Assembly (NCBI GenBank): GCA_964477345.1
Contig: CAYZDL010000006.1
Location: 4,147 to 68,146 of the forward strand
Source of the DNA: JAJZEO01 sp964477345
Lineage (GTDB): Bacteria > Chlamydiota > Chlamydiia > Chlamydiales > 2-12-FULL-49-11
Reading direction: 5' to 3'
DNA: 64,000 bases
The translations under genes and the position numbers were made by a program. The notes beneath the pieces are model-generated. The model was not told the origin of the DNA. It was given only the letters and a program-made list of their open reading frames with translations, and searched no databases. Shown one piece after another: positions 1 through 8,118 of this stretch. The number at the start of each line of letters is the position of its first letter. Within the stretch, counting starts at the first letter, position 1.

Positions 1-441
1 GAAATTGGAAATATTAGTGCACTAGCAGGAGGCGTCTGGATTATGGGAACAATTTTGATCCATCTTATCGCAAGGACAAGATTGGAAAATAAATACATAG
101 TATTCATTTCTTTGTTGATTTTTTCCTTTACAACCGTTTTCATCCCAGTTCCTCTCACAATGACAGGCTTTGTCGTTTTAACAGGCGTGGCTGTTTTCTT
201 TGCTGGAGGCATTTGGCCGCTCTTTACATCAGCAATCTCCAATGCAGCAGCTGATGGAATGCAAGGAAAAGTTTTAGGGATTAGTCAGTCAATTCAATCT
301 TTATCGATGATGTTAGCCCCATTTTTAGGGGGCTTTTTTCTCCAGGCCCATAGTCAAGTTCCTTTTGTGGTGGGAGCGATTTCGACTCTTCTTGCAGCCG
401 GGCTCCTCACAAAAACCCACCGGATCCACTTTAAAACATAA
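1..441 (+). CDS. MFS transporter, C-terminal part (cut by window start)
   Basis: The frame is open from base 1, so the Met at base 43 is internal and the gene begins before the window. About 146 residues are visible. They form four hydrophobic membrane spans, with glycine-rich stretches and a short basic tail, as at the end of a major facilitator superfamily carrier. The order (glycine-rich helix, short charged loop, helix, a serine/asparagine-rich loop, two last helices) resembles the TetA/multidrug branch. The substrate cannot be told from this part. The next gene begins 43 bases after the stop, so co-transcription is possible. MFS is the best call; the subfamily is not supported. Confidence 0.7.
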   Translation, partial: EIGNISALAGGVWIMGTILIHLIARTRLENKYIVFISLLIFSFTTVFIPVPLTMTGFVVLTGVAVFFAGGIWPLFTSAISNAAADGMQGKVLGISQSIQSLSMMLAPFLGGFFLQAHSQVPFVVGAISTLLAAGLLTKTHRIHFKT

Positions 442-484
442 CCTGTTATTTAGGTTTAACCGAAGAGGAAGTATAATAAGCGTG

Positions 485-850
485 ATGAATTATCGCCTCT
501 ATACTTATATCCTCACCGAACTAGCAACAAGAAAATTTGTTGTAATCCCCCTTGGGACAAATCAAATTATTTTTCGCATTGAAGAGCATCAGGGTAAATG
601 GAAATTTTCCTTGAAACTAACTTCTCTTGAATTAAAAAAGTATTCTCTTCAAGCCCAAGAATGCTTTGCGGCCAGGTCTCGTGTCAGCTTTTATCAGGGC
701 ACCGATCTTGTCATCGATAATGTCGAAGGACCAGGGATTTACCTCGTTAAAACCTACCCTTCAATTCAACAATATTCGCCCCTAAAACAACTCATCGAAC
801 AATTGAGTAAAGAAGCAGATGACTTCAAACAGCTCTTTAGTTTAGCATGA
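485..850 (+). CDS. small conserved protein, fold resembling class I type III secretion chaperones
   Basis: This 121-residue protein was given the ATG at 485, because an AGAGGAAG-like ribosome site lies about 12 bases upstream and the frame upstream belongs to the end of the transporter gene. The predicted order of elements is a short N-terminal helix, two strands (around residues 24-45), a helix (50-70), two more strands (77-95) and a C-terminal helix. Size and order match CesT/SycE class I chaperones, which bind effectors for chlamydial type III secretion. This is a fold-level impression; I see no diagnostic motif. The stop is 4 bases before dapA, so the two are probably one transcript although their roles seem unrelated. 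Confidence 0.5.
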   Translation: MNYRLYTYILTELATRKFVVIPLGTNQIIFRIEEHQGKWKFSLKLTSLELKKYSLQAQECFAARSRVSFYQGTDLVIDNVEGPGIYLVKTYPSIQQYSPLKQLIEQLSKEADDFKQLFSLA

Positions 851-854
851 GGTT

Positions 855-1742
855 ATGAAGTTTCAAGGAAGTATAGTCGCTCTTGTTACACCATTTACCG
901 ATGGTGGGGAGACGATCGATTATTCGGTCGTAGAACAACTTATCCGAATGCACATCGCAGAAGGAACCGACGGTTTATTGATTGGCGGGACGACAGGAGA
1001 GGGGCCTACTCTTTCAGATCAAGAATTTGAGTTCTTCGTCAAGCATGCTATCGACATCTCTGACGGTTCCATCGATATTATGGCCAATTGCGGAACTAAC
1101 TGCACAAAGAAAAGCATTACACGGACAATCATTGCCCAAAAGGCAGGGGCAAAAGGTTCTCTAGCTCCTGTTCCTTATTACAACAAACCATCCTTTAGGG
1201 GCTTAATTGGCCATTTCTCTGCATTAGGGGAGGTGGGGCTGCCTGTTGTCATCTATCATCATCCGGGACGCACAGGGATCTCTTTAAATGCAGAAGAGCT
1301 TGTAACGTTACACAAAATAAAGGGGATGGTCGCAATAAAAGATTGCTCAATAACTCCTGAATTAACGAGAGCCATCTGCCGATTGATGCCTGAGGCGAAG
1401 ATTTTATCAGGAAATGATGATTTGACCCTTCCTGTCATCAAAGAAGGGGGGGTCGGGTGCATTTCCGTCATTGCCAACCTAGTTCCAGGCTTCTGGAAAA
1501 AGATCATTTCTCTTGCTCAAGAAGGAAGATATGTTGAGGCAGATGAGTGTTACAAAGAGGTAGAAGAGTTGATTTCTGCAGTCAATCTTGAAATCAATCC
1601 CCAAGCAATCAAATCTGCCATGGCTCTTTCTGGTCTTATAGAAAACGTTTTACGTCTCCCGATGGTACCCGTCAGTCCAGAAACCGAAAATACGATTACA
1701 AGGGCGATAAATAAATATCGAGCAACGGCAATGAAACGTTAG
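855..1742 (+). CDS. dapA: 4-hydroxy-tetrahydrodipicolinate synthase
   Basis: DapA condenses pyruvate with aspartate semialdehyde, the first committed step toward diaminopimelate and lysine, in the cytoplasm. The 295 residues are of normal length. The GGTTGEG loop (44-50) holds the two threonines of the proton relay. PYYN is at about 107-110, YHHPGRTG carries the active-site Tyr and Arg, and VAIKD places the Schiff-base lysine at residue 162. The usual Asn after the active-site Tyr is His here, a mild variation. No other dap gene is in the window. In Chlamydiae the product feeds meso-diaminopimelate for peptidoglycan. The gene follows a chaperone-like ORF by 4 bases and overlaps the stop of the convergent glycosyltransferase by 4 bases. 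Confidence 0.93.
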   Translation: MKFQGSIVALVTPFTDGGETIDYSVVEQLIRMHIAEGTDGLLIGGTTGEGPTLSDQEFEFFVKHAIDISDGSIDIMANCGTNCTKKSITRTIIAQKAGAKGSLAPVPYYNKPSFRGLIGHFSALGEVGLPVVIYHHPGRTGISLNAEELVTLHKIKGMVAIKDCSITPELTRAICRLMPEAKILSGNDDLTLPVIKEGGVGCISVIANLVPGFWKKIISLAQEGRYVEADECYKEVEELISAVNLEINPQAIKSAMALSGLIENVLRLPMVPVSPETENTITRAINKYRATAMKR

Positions 1743-2410
1743 TCTGTATGAATCCGTTTTAGTTCCTGAGAAGAGAGAGCGTGTGTGAGGGCCGGGGTTA
1801 CGTCGTTCTCTTCGAAGGTACGTGTGATTCTTGAGGCTTGGTAGTGGGCGATGACGGCGTCACTCGGATTCTCGCGATCTTCTCTTGTTCTTACAATGCG
1901 GATGTACTTTTCTGGAAGGCGCTTCATCTCTACGATTGTCGGATAGTGAAGGACAACTCTTCTCAACGCAACTTGATCTAAGACAACTCCTTTAAAGGTG
2001 TCTAGCATGCGTTCACATTCTTTTTGCCAAAGAGTGAGAAGCTTTTTTGCAGAGGCAGTGTTGGCGATAAAAAAAGTTCCTGATAAAATCTTGGCCTCGT
2101 GGTTCGGCTCAACATGATCATTCACATAAAATGAGCAATCGGCCGTACAATCATCGAAAAAATCTGGCTTCTTGAGCAGGATGCTATCAGCATCTGTCCA
2201 AATCAGAGGAGCCTTATGTTCCTCGAGTTTTTTGAGCAAAAACTCAGGTTTGTAACAACAGTTTTTGCTCCAAGAACCCCGATCTTCTATCCCAGATACA
2301 TCGTATTTAAGACCGAATTTCTTCAGTGATTGGATCAAATCTTGTGCCTCTTTTTCATAGAGGGTATTTTTTGTGTAGTAGCTGACAAAAATAGGCTTCT
2401 GAAAACTCAT
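1739..2410 (-). CDS. putative GT-A glycosyltransferase (nucleotide-diphospho-sugar transferase type)
   Basis: A 223-residue soluble protein. The N-terminus (PIFVSYYTKNTLYE) and the acidic DAD motif at 73-75, in the context LIWTDADSILL, match GT-A transferases in which this triad binds the metal and nucleotide sugar. It is shorter than most members, but the core is present. The donor and acceptor are unknown. The start overlaps the stop of the upstream membrane gene by 4 bases (ATGA), which suggests translational coupling in a thrS-membrane protein-transferase operon. A target in lipopolysaccharide or a surface glycan is possible but not shown. Confidence 0.7.
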   Translation of the reverse strand: MSFQKPIFVSYYTKNTLYEKEAQDLIQSLKKFGLKYDVSGIEDRGSWSKNCCYKPEFLLKKLEEHKAPLIWTDADSILLKKPDFFDDCTADCSFYVNDHVEPNHEAKILSGTFFIANTASAKKLLTLWQKECERMLDTFKGVVLDQVALRRVVLHYPTIVEMKRLPEKYIRIVRTREDRENPSDAVIAHYQASRITRTFEENDVTPALTHALSSQELKRIHTD

Positions 2411-2811
2411 GACTCGCTCCCTTTGAGAAATATGTCCTCTTCATCGCTGAAAAGTGTTGTTGCATAAGACACTTCTATTATAGCACTTATAACACCTAAA
2501 AAGGTCATAAAGCAACCTGTAATTAATAAAATAACAATAATATACATTAAAGAAGATGCAATTGTCGAGAGAATGATGAAAAATGCAGCTAAAGAGAAGA
2601 AAGCAACAGAGGCATACTCGCATAAAATGGCCACTTGCAAGAGACGGATTCGTTTGAAAAAAATTGTTTTGATTTTGTGATTGGATTTGATGTGATGACT
2701 TTTTAGTTCTCTTAAGTAGTGTAAAAGTGATGAGAGGCGATTATTTTGCGTTAAAATCAGCAGACATGCTGCAATGATCATAGTAATCGATAACACACCT
2801 AAAGAGATCAT
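2407..2811 (-). CDS. membrane protein resembling the DUF2721 family
   Basis: A 134-residue protein with three membrane spans (about 5-20, 60-85 and 88-115). A basic cytoplasmic segment after the first span carries an RIRLLQ-A motif that leads into span two. This layout is that of DUF2721 proteins, whose function is unknown. The C-terminus is short and acidic. It overlaps both thrS (4 bases) and the downstream glycosyltransferase (4 bases), so it is the middle gene of a tightly packed operon. The family call is by pattern only. Confidence 0.65.
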   Translation of the reverse strand: MISLGVLSITMIIAACLLILTQNNRLSSLLHYLRELKSHHIKSNHKIKTIFFKRIRLLQVAILCEYASVAFFSLAAFFIILSTIASSLMYIIVILLITGCFMTFLGVISAIIEVSYATTLFSDEEDIFLKGSES

Positions 2812-4730
2812 GAAGCCTCATCAAAAGAAGATTGAAGGGATCTTGTTTTAGCTTCCTGGTAAATGGTATTAAAGAAGTGTTCAATTGAGAGATCTTGGTG
2901 TTTCGCTCCGTGCCTTGTTCTAATCGAAAGGGTCTTTTTCTCACACTCTTCATCGCCCAAAGTAACCATGTAGTTGACTTGTTCGATTTGAGCTTGCCTG
3001 ATTTTTTTGCTCACCGATTCATTGGTTGAATCGATTTCACAAAGAAGTCCACGACTTTCACACGCCTCTTTGATCACTTCAGCAAAAGGTTGATGCCTGT
3101 CGGCAACGGTGATGATTCGAACTTGTCTTGGGCTAAGCCAGAGAGGAAATCTCCCTGCAAAATGTTCGATGATGATTGCCAAAAAACGCTCCAAAGAGCC
3201 ATAGAGTGCCCGGTGGATCATGATCGGACGTTTAGGGGTTCCATCAGAGGAGGTGTATTCGAGCTTGAATCGTTCAGGAAGAGACATGTCAAGTTGGATC
3301 GTACCACACTGCCAAGATCTTCCAATGGTGTCTCGCACGTGGATGTCTATTTTAGGGCCATAAAAAGCGCCATCGCCTTCGTTGATTCGGTATTCTCTTC
3401 CCCAGCTGTCGAGAGCGGCTTTTAAAGCCTTAGTCGTCATTTCCCAATCTTCATCGGATCCAATGGTGTCTTTCTCGGGTCTAGTCGATAATTCGAGGTT
3501 GAAATGAAGGCCGTAGGGGGCATAAAGCTCTGTTACGAGACGGAGGACACCCAAGATCTCTGATTCGATGTCTTCAGGTTTCATAAAAATATGGGCATCG
3601 TCTTGGTGGAAGCACCGAACGCGGAGCAAGCCCGATAGAGAGCCAGACAATTCATGCCGGTGGACGTTTCCAATTTCTGCGACTCGCATAGGCAAATCGC
3701 GGTAGCTGTGTTTGCTGGAGGCAAAGTAGAGCATGCATGCAGGACAATTCATTGGCTTAATCGCGTAGGTCCGCTCATCGATTTCGCTTAGATACATATT
3801 TTGTCGGTAATTGGCCCAGTGACCCGATTGCTCCCAAAGGGAACGGTCCATCATGATCGGTGATTTTATTTCTGTGTAATCGGCCTTGCGATGAAGTTCG
3901 CGCCAATAATCGAGCATCTTATTCCAAATGATCATCCCATGAGGCTCAATGAGAGGCATTCCTGGGGCGACATCGAAGAATCGAAAGAGGCCTAATTTTT
4001 GTCCCAAGATGCGGTGATCGCGCTTTTTTGCCTCTTCGAGAAGATCGAGATACTCTTTTAACAATTTTCGATCAGGAAAGGAGATTGCATAGACGCGTGT
4101 CAATGATTCGCGCTCTTGGTCACCACGCCAATAAGCGGCTGATGTCTTCATACACTTGAAGGCTTTAATTTTTCCAAGATTGCTCAAATGAGGACCACGA
4201 CAAAGATCGAAAAACTCTCCCTGTTGATACCCTGTGATAGGGGAGGCATCATCAAACTCTCTGATTAATTCGAGTTTAAAAGGGTTGTTTGCAAAAGTTT
4301 TTTCCGCTTCTTTTTTAGAGGTAAATGCCTTTCTGTGTGGTTTGTAGTTTTCTTTGATGATTGCTTGAACTTCTTTTTCAATCTTCTCAAAATCGTCTTC
4401 ACTCAAAGAAAGGTTGGCAAAATCGTAGTAAAAGCCATGATCAATGGCAGGACCGATCGTAGGTTTTGCATCAGGAAAGAGCCTCAAAATGGCTTGAGCC
4501 AATACGTGGGCTGAGGTGTGCCAAAAAACGTGTTTTCCTTCTGTGTCGTTAAATGAGTGGATTTTGATTTTATCTCCCGCTTTAAGGGGGGTAGAAAAAT
4601 CCTTTGCTTCTCCATTGACAAAGAAGGCGCAAGCCTCATCTGGAGCGCGCAAATTTAATTTTTCAATCAAATCGAATCCCGACATTTCTTCAGAGATTTC
4701 GACTTCTTTTTCATTGCATGTTATTATCAT
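2808..4730 (-). CDS. thrS: threonyl-tRNA synthetase
   Basis: ThrRS charges tRNA-Thr in the cytoplasm. I set the start at 4730, giving 640 residues beginning MIITCNEKE; the longer frame adds 24 hydrophobic residues not typical of ThrRS. Domains in order are TGS (1-60), the editing domain with HTSAH and the IGPAIDHGFYYDF stretch, the class II catalytic core and a C-terminal anticodon-binding domain. The zinc ligands are visible as the Cys of MNCPAC, the His of FHQDDAHIF and the His of MIHRALYGS. The length is normal. It is divergent from the 4758 gene with only 27 bases between, and it leads an operon with two short downstream genes. Confidence 0.96.
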   Translation of the reverse strand: MIITCNEKEVEISEEMSGFDLIEKLNLRAPDEACAFFVNGEAKDFSTPLKAGDKIKIHSFNDTEGKHVFWHTSAHVLAQAILRLFPDAKPTIGPAIDHGFYYDFANLSLSEDDFEKIEKEVQAIIKENYKPHRKAFTSKKEAEKTFANNPFKLELIREFDDASPITGYQQGEFFDLCRGPHLSNLGKIKAFKCMKTSAAYWRGDQERESLTRVYAISFPDRKLLKEYLDLLEEAKKRDHRILGQKLGLFRFFDVAPGMPLIEPHGMIIWNKMLDYWRELHRKADYTEIKSPIMMDRSLWEQSGHWANYRQNMYLSEIDERTYAIKPMNCPACMLYFASSKHSYRDLPMRVAEIGNVHRHELSGSLSGLLRVRCFHQDDAHIFMKPEDIESEILGVLRLVTELYAPYGLHFNLELSTRPEKDTIGSDEDWEMTTKALKAALDSWGREYRINEGDGAFYGPKIDIHVRDTIGRSWQCGTIQLDMSLPERFKLEYTSSDGTPKRPIMIHRALYGSLERFLAIIIEHFAGRFPLWLSPRQVRIITVADRHQPFAEVIKEACESRGLLCEIDSTNESVSKKIRQAQIEQVNYMVTLGDEECEKKTLSIRTRHGAKHQDLSIEHFFNTIYQEAKTRSLQSSFDEAS

Positions 4731-4757
4731 CTTAAAAAGCGAGAAAGTTAAAAGTTT

Positions 4758-6917
4758 ATGGACTTTTTTAGGATAGCAGAAGAGGAGATGGTTTGCAAGC
4801 AAACCCTTGAGGCGGGTATTTCAGACCCTGATCAAGTGATTTGTATGCGACGAGCTAGGTTAATTGCAGGCCATTTGATCGATGAAAATGGGGAGTTCGA
4901 TCTTGAAAAGGGAAGACAATTCAAAAAAATGCTTAATATTTCTACGCCGACCTACTTGCAGACTTGGTTTTCTCTTCATGCTAAACATGTTCTCGATCTC
5001 TTTATCGAAAGCCCCCACGCTCGCTTACGCTTAAAACAACTCTCTCTCCCCCTGGCTAACCGATACATCGAAAATCTTATTGGAAGCAATAACGATAAGC
5101 GAGAGGTTTCTCTTGCCCTTTTCATTGCTTTATTAAGCCCCTTGAGGCAAAGCGTTGGATCGTGCTTTGCCACAGCGCCCTTGATGATGGTCCAATACGA
5201 ACAGCCCTACTTTCTTTTTGAAGAGCTCTATAACCTTGTTACACGAGGACATCTTAAGAGAATCATCGAGGGGAAAGAGGTGAGGGTGCCGATGAGCATC
5301 AAGACGGGGCCAGGCAATCTTCTTCATCCGATGGGGCCCTATAGCCACCTTGATCCCTCTTTGGTCGAAGCGATTGGCAGAAAGGGACCGCCACCCATCC
5401 CAGGTGAAACTGTGAAACGTTACATATCTCGAAACGCCGAAAATCCTTCCGTTGCCGAAGAGAATTTCAAAGGACAAGCACAGTCGCTTTTGCTTAAGGC
5501 CTACGAGTTTACAGTAGCTTCTCTCTCTGATTGGAAAACAGATTTTTCTAAGTGGAACATGTACACTTCACTCGGTCTTGATCCGAAAGAGGAAGGGGGG
5601 CTTGGAGAGGTAATTTTTCAGTTTCTTGAAGAATTAATTGGAAAGATCAATCAAAAAATCGATCAGTTTCAAGAAGAAATCATGATCGCTGATGAGCAAA
5701 TTAGAGCCCTCGAGCTCATTTTATCTAATACCACCGAGCCAGACAGGATTAGGCGTCTACGAGGAGAGATTCAGGTTAAAGCCCACCATCTCTACGTGAA
5801 CCAAGAAATGACCAGTGAAGAGGTTCAGCGGGCAAAGAAAATTAATGACTTTTATAAGTTTATGAATGATGAATTAATGCGACTGATTCTCGATTATTTT
5901 CAAGAGGTCTACGACCCAGAAATGATCTCAGAAGAAGGGGAAATACTACAAGATCGACCCGCAGGGTTTCGACTACTTTATAAATATGGTCGATCAGAGC
6001 CGTCAGTCTGGAAGATGATTTACTCCAAGGAAGAGTACAGTGAAAAGTTGGCGGCCTTTTTTCAAGCGATAGAACAAATGGTTGCACAAGGAAGTGAGAT
6101 CGATGAAATCAGAGAACTGATCGAACGGCTCATCGCTAAAGTTCAAGAAGAGGCGTTCATTCAAAAAGCCATTCAACGAACCCGCCAAATGCATTTTAAG
6201 ACCCTCAATGAAACAAAAGATCGTACCCCCTGGGCCTACGAATCGGGTGGATCGGTAGAAGATCTCATTTCGTGTTACTTTCGGATGGTCAATCTCCCCA
6301 AAAAATTTGAGATGAAACCAAAAAACCCTCACGATCTACTCTGTCACCTTCTTGAATGGATCAAAGATGCCCCTTATCGATTTACCAATCGATTCGATGC
6401 CGATCCGATGCAAGGAATGTTGATGACAAGCCCAGTCCACGCGTTTCTCTTCAAACCAGGACTTCAACAATTTCGTAAAGCTTGGAGCTCGAACACTAAC
6501 ACCTATACCTATGTCCGCGATCAAATTGAAGGGAAATTTCAACAAACCTATTATCAAAATCCGTTAACTTTCGAAGAGCTCTCGCAAATAACCCAGCTCT
6601 TTGGCCCTTTTGGCATGCCAAGGCTCCATCATTTTGATGAAATGCGCCATTGGGCAGAAAAAAAGCCGCCCCAGATTCAAACTCTCTTTTCCGAAATTGT
6701 CATCAATCTCTTCAAGACAAAATCGATTGAGATCGATTTGCCGTTTGGTGACACAAATTGGGAATCAGATCTATTTACCTTTGTGATGAACCCGATTTAC
6801 GGAAAGCTAGAGCTGTGGCGAAAAAATGGAAATCTTTTTCGGGCACTTCCTTCCTGGCAAGACCATTTTCAAGAGAAGAAATGGAATCTCTTCACCGAGC
6901 AATTCTTAGGTCAGTAG
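4758..6917 (+). CDS. large conserved chlamydial protein with a papain-like Cys signature
   Basis: A 719-residue soluble protein with no signal peptide that I do not recognise as a named family. The sequence QSVGSCFATA with Cys136 resembles the active-site helix of papain-like enzymes. Later there is VHAFLF (His561) and, near the end, DTNW (Asn667) followed by a hydrophobic strand and GKLELWR, which resembles the Asn/Trp part of such enzymes. The middle (about 290-500) is helical, charged and partly coiled coil. If the three residues form a triad, the inserts between them are very long. It is divergent from thrS. A later Met at residue 11 is a possible start. Protease activity is only inferred. 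Confidence 0.6.
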   Translation: MDFFRIAEEEMVCKQTLEAGISDPDQVICMRRARLIAGHLIDENGEFDLEKGRQFKKMLNISTPTYLQTWFSLHAKHVLDLFIESPHARLRLKQLSLPLANRYIENLIGSNNDKREVSLALFIALLSPLRQSVGSCFATAPLMMVQYEQPYFLFEELYNLVTRGHLKRIIEGKEVRVPMSIKTGPGNLLHPMGPYSHLDPSLVEAIGRKGPPPIPGETVKRYISRNAENPSVAEENFKGQAQSLLLKAYEFTVASLSDWKTDFSKWNMYTSLGLDPKEEGGLGEVIFQFLEELIGKINQKIDQFQEEIMIADEQIRALELILSNTTEPDRIRRLRGEIQVKAHHLYVNQEMTSEEVQRAKKINDFYKFMNDELMRLILDYFQEVYDPEMISEEGEILQDRPAGFRLLYKYGRSEPSVWKMIYSKEEYSEKLAAFFQAIEQMVAQGSEIDEIRELIERLIAKVQEEAFIQKAIQRTRQMHFKTLNETKDRTPWAYESGGSVEDLISCYFRMVNLPKKFEMKPKNPHDLLCHLLEWIKDAPYRFTNRFDADPMQGMLMTSPVHAFLFKPGLQQFRKAWSSNTNTYTYVRDQIEGKFQQTYYQNPLTFEELSQITQLFGPFGMPRLHHFDEMRHWAEKKPPQIQTLFSEIVINLFKTKSIEIDLPFGDTNWESDLFTFVMNPIYGKLELWRKNGNLFRALPSWQDHFQEKKWNLFTEQFLGQ

Positions 6918-7169
6918 CGTAGCCAAAAATCAGGGGGTAAGCTTAACGCAAGGGAGATTTTAGTACCTACTCCAACATCTTCTGCGTGCATCATATGAAT
7001 AAACAGCAGGATCGAAGTGGTAAATTTTCCTTCAAAAAGTTAATGGATAGTAAATTTCACTTGGAGCCGAGGCATTACAAATTATTTGTTGACTACGAGT
7101 GGTGAAAAGTGTTCTATCCTCTAGGAAATTACCTACCAATGCTTTATAATTTGTTAATAAAATCGAGAG
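6918..7169. other. gene-poor region with one 36-codon ORF
   Basis: Together with the short ORF that follows, this leaves almost 400 bases without an established gene. An ATG at 6995 opens a 36-codon frame to 7105, rich in Lys, Phe and His. It has no good ribosome site and looks like the tail of a decayed gene rather than an intact one. A perfect TATAAT lies at 7145-7150. I see no structured RNA, repeat or tRNA here. Confidence 0.4.
7145..7150 (+). promoter_or_regulatory. candidate -10 box for the Inc-like gene pair
   Basis: The hexamer TATAAT is perfect and sits 20 bases before the ATG of the 45-codon ORF at 7170. The -35 region at normal spacing (TAGGAA) matches the consensus poorly, so promoter strength is uncertain. 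Confidence 0.4.
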
Positions 7170-7307
7170 ATGTCTATGCAAGGAATCAGTCGGAGAAATG
7201 ACATGGGTTTTACGTTTAGTGAGACGGTTAAAGAAATAAGTAATGCGATAGTTGATGATAGCTCTTGCTCAAAAAAATTATTGCGAACTAGTTACGGCGG
7301 TAGATAA
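7170..7307 (+). CDS. 45-residue ORF directly before the first Inc-like gene
   Basis: Starts at ATG 7170 (a second ATG two codons later) and stops 2 bases before the GTG start of the next gene, in a different frame. The product is polar, with a short amphipathic helix in the middle and two cysteines. It may be a small leader protein. Alternatively, it may be the original N-terminus of the 7310 gene separated by a frameshift, since the 8119 paralogue also begins with a polar, serine-rich segment. A -10-like TATAAT precedes it. Nothing else supports a function. Confidence 0.35.
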   Translation: MSMQGISRRNDMGFTFSETVKEISNAIVDDSSCSKKLLRTSYGGR

Positions 7308-7309
7308 GG

Positions 7310-8056
7310 GTGGATTTTCTAGCTTTTCCTAAGGTAGGAAAGGGTCAAGAGTACGAAGGAACTGGACCCTTTTTTGAAGAACATTGGAGCTATTGTGGGG
7401 CAATGGAGGCGTATGCGGTACAATGGACCCCCAATTTTAAAAATTTAGCTATATATTCATTGCCACTCATTGGGACCCTTGTAAAGTTGATCGATGGGGT
7501 GTTTGGCAACTTAAGTTTTACGATCCCTTGTAGGGCCATTCAATCCGAATTGAATATAAATAAAGAATTTGAAGAGTTGCAAGATCGCGTCGCAGAGCTT
7601 AGGGTCAATGACTTTATTTTTCTTATTTCCCGAGCAATTCACATGATCGCATTTCTGGTTTTGGGTCTGTTTACCCTAGAGGCGGCCATGACTATTTTTT
7701 GGATGGAGCTTGTTTTCACGGCCATCATTTTTGCCTCTAGAGGGGAAGTTGCAAGAGCCATTCTCGATCAGCTTTTTAAAATGCAGATCAAGGAAGATGA
7801 ACGTTGTTGCAAGATCCTTTTTGCCTATTTTTTGGAATTAGACGGGCAGATTGTCTTGGAGGATTTAAGGAGTATGTTCGGTGAGATAAAAAAAATATTA
7901 TTAACCCATGAATCTCCTGATAATGAACTACTAGGTAAGATTTCGCCGATTCTGGACCGTTTAAGAAGTGTGCTCACACAATTCGAGCGTTTTAGGTCAG
8001 GTCCTGAAGTAATAAAATCTTTAAAATATATTATTAATAGAATTGAAAAAATTTAA
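7310..8056 (+). CDS. Inc-like membrane protein, one copy of the paired-helix module
   Basis: A 248-residue protein with a GTG start. Hydrophobic spans lie at about 46-64 and 101-142, the second long enough for two helices joined by a tight turn. A polar, charged linker of about 35 residues sits between them and a helical cytosolic tail of about 100 residues follows. LPLIGTLVK (51-59) has counterparts in both halves of the 8119 product, so the two genes are paralogues. A bilobed hydrophobic pair with a soluble tail is the usual mark of chlamydial inclusion membrane proteins, which are type III secreted. No function can be given. Bases 8057-8118 separate it from its paralogue and contain a -10 box. 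Confidence 0.6.
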   Translation: MDFLAFPKVGKGQEYEGTGPFFEEHWSYCGAMEAYAVQWTPNFKNLAIYSLPLIGTLVKLIDGVFGNLSFTIPCRAIQSELNINKEFEELQDRVAELRVNDFIFLISRAIHMIAFLVLGLFTLEAAMTIFWMELVFTAIIFASRGEVARAILDQLFKMQIKEDERCCKILFAYFLELDGQIVLEDLRSMFGEIKKILLTHESPDNELLGKISPILDRLRSVLTQFERFRSGPEVIKSLKYIINRIEKI

Positions 8057-8090
8057 TAACCTAATTAATTACATAATTAATATCTTCTGT

Positions 8091-8096
8091 TATAAT
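8091..8096 (+). promoter_or_regulatory. candidate -10 box for the second Inc-like gene
   Basis: A perfect TATAAT in a very AT-rich spacer, 23 bases before the ATG at 8119. A GAGGG ribosome site follows close to the start. No convincing -35 hexamer is seen. Confidence 0.4.
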
Positions 8097-8118
8097 CTCA
8101 TTATTAATTGAGGGTGGT

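Noticed and set aside
5133..5477. Long open frames on the strand opposite to the 4758 gene.
   Set aside because: They are overlapping antisense frames with no ribosome site, and the plus-strand frame has protein-like composition throughout.
6995..7105. 36-codon ORF in the gap after the 4758 gene.
   Set aside because: No ribosome site and no recognisable similarity. I mention it only as part of the gap description.
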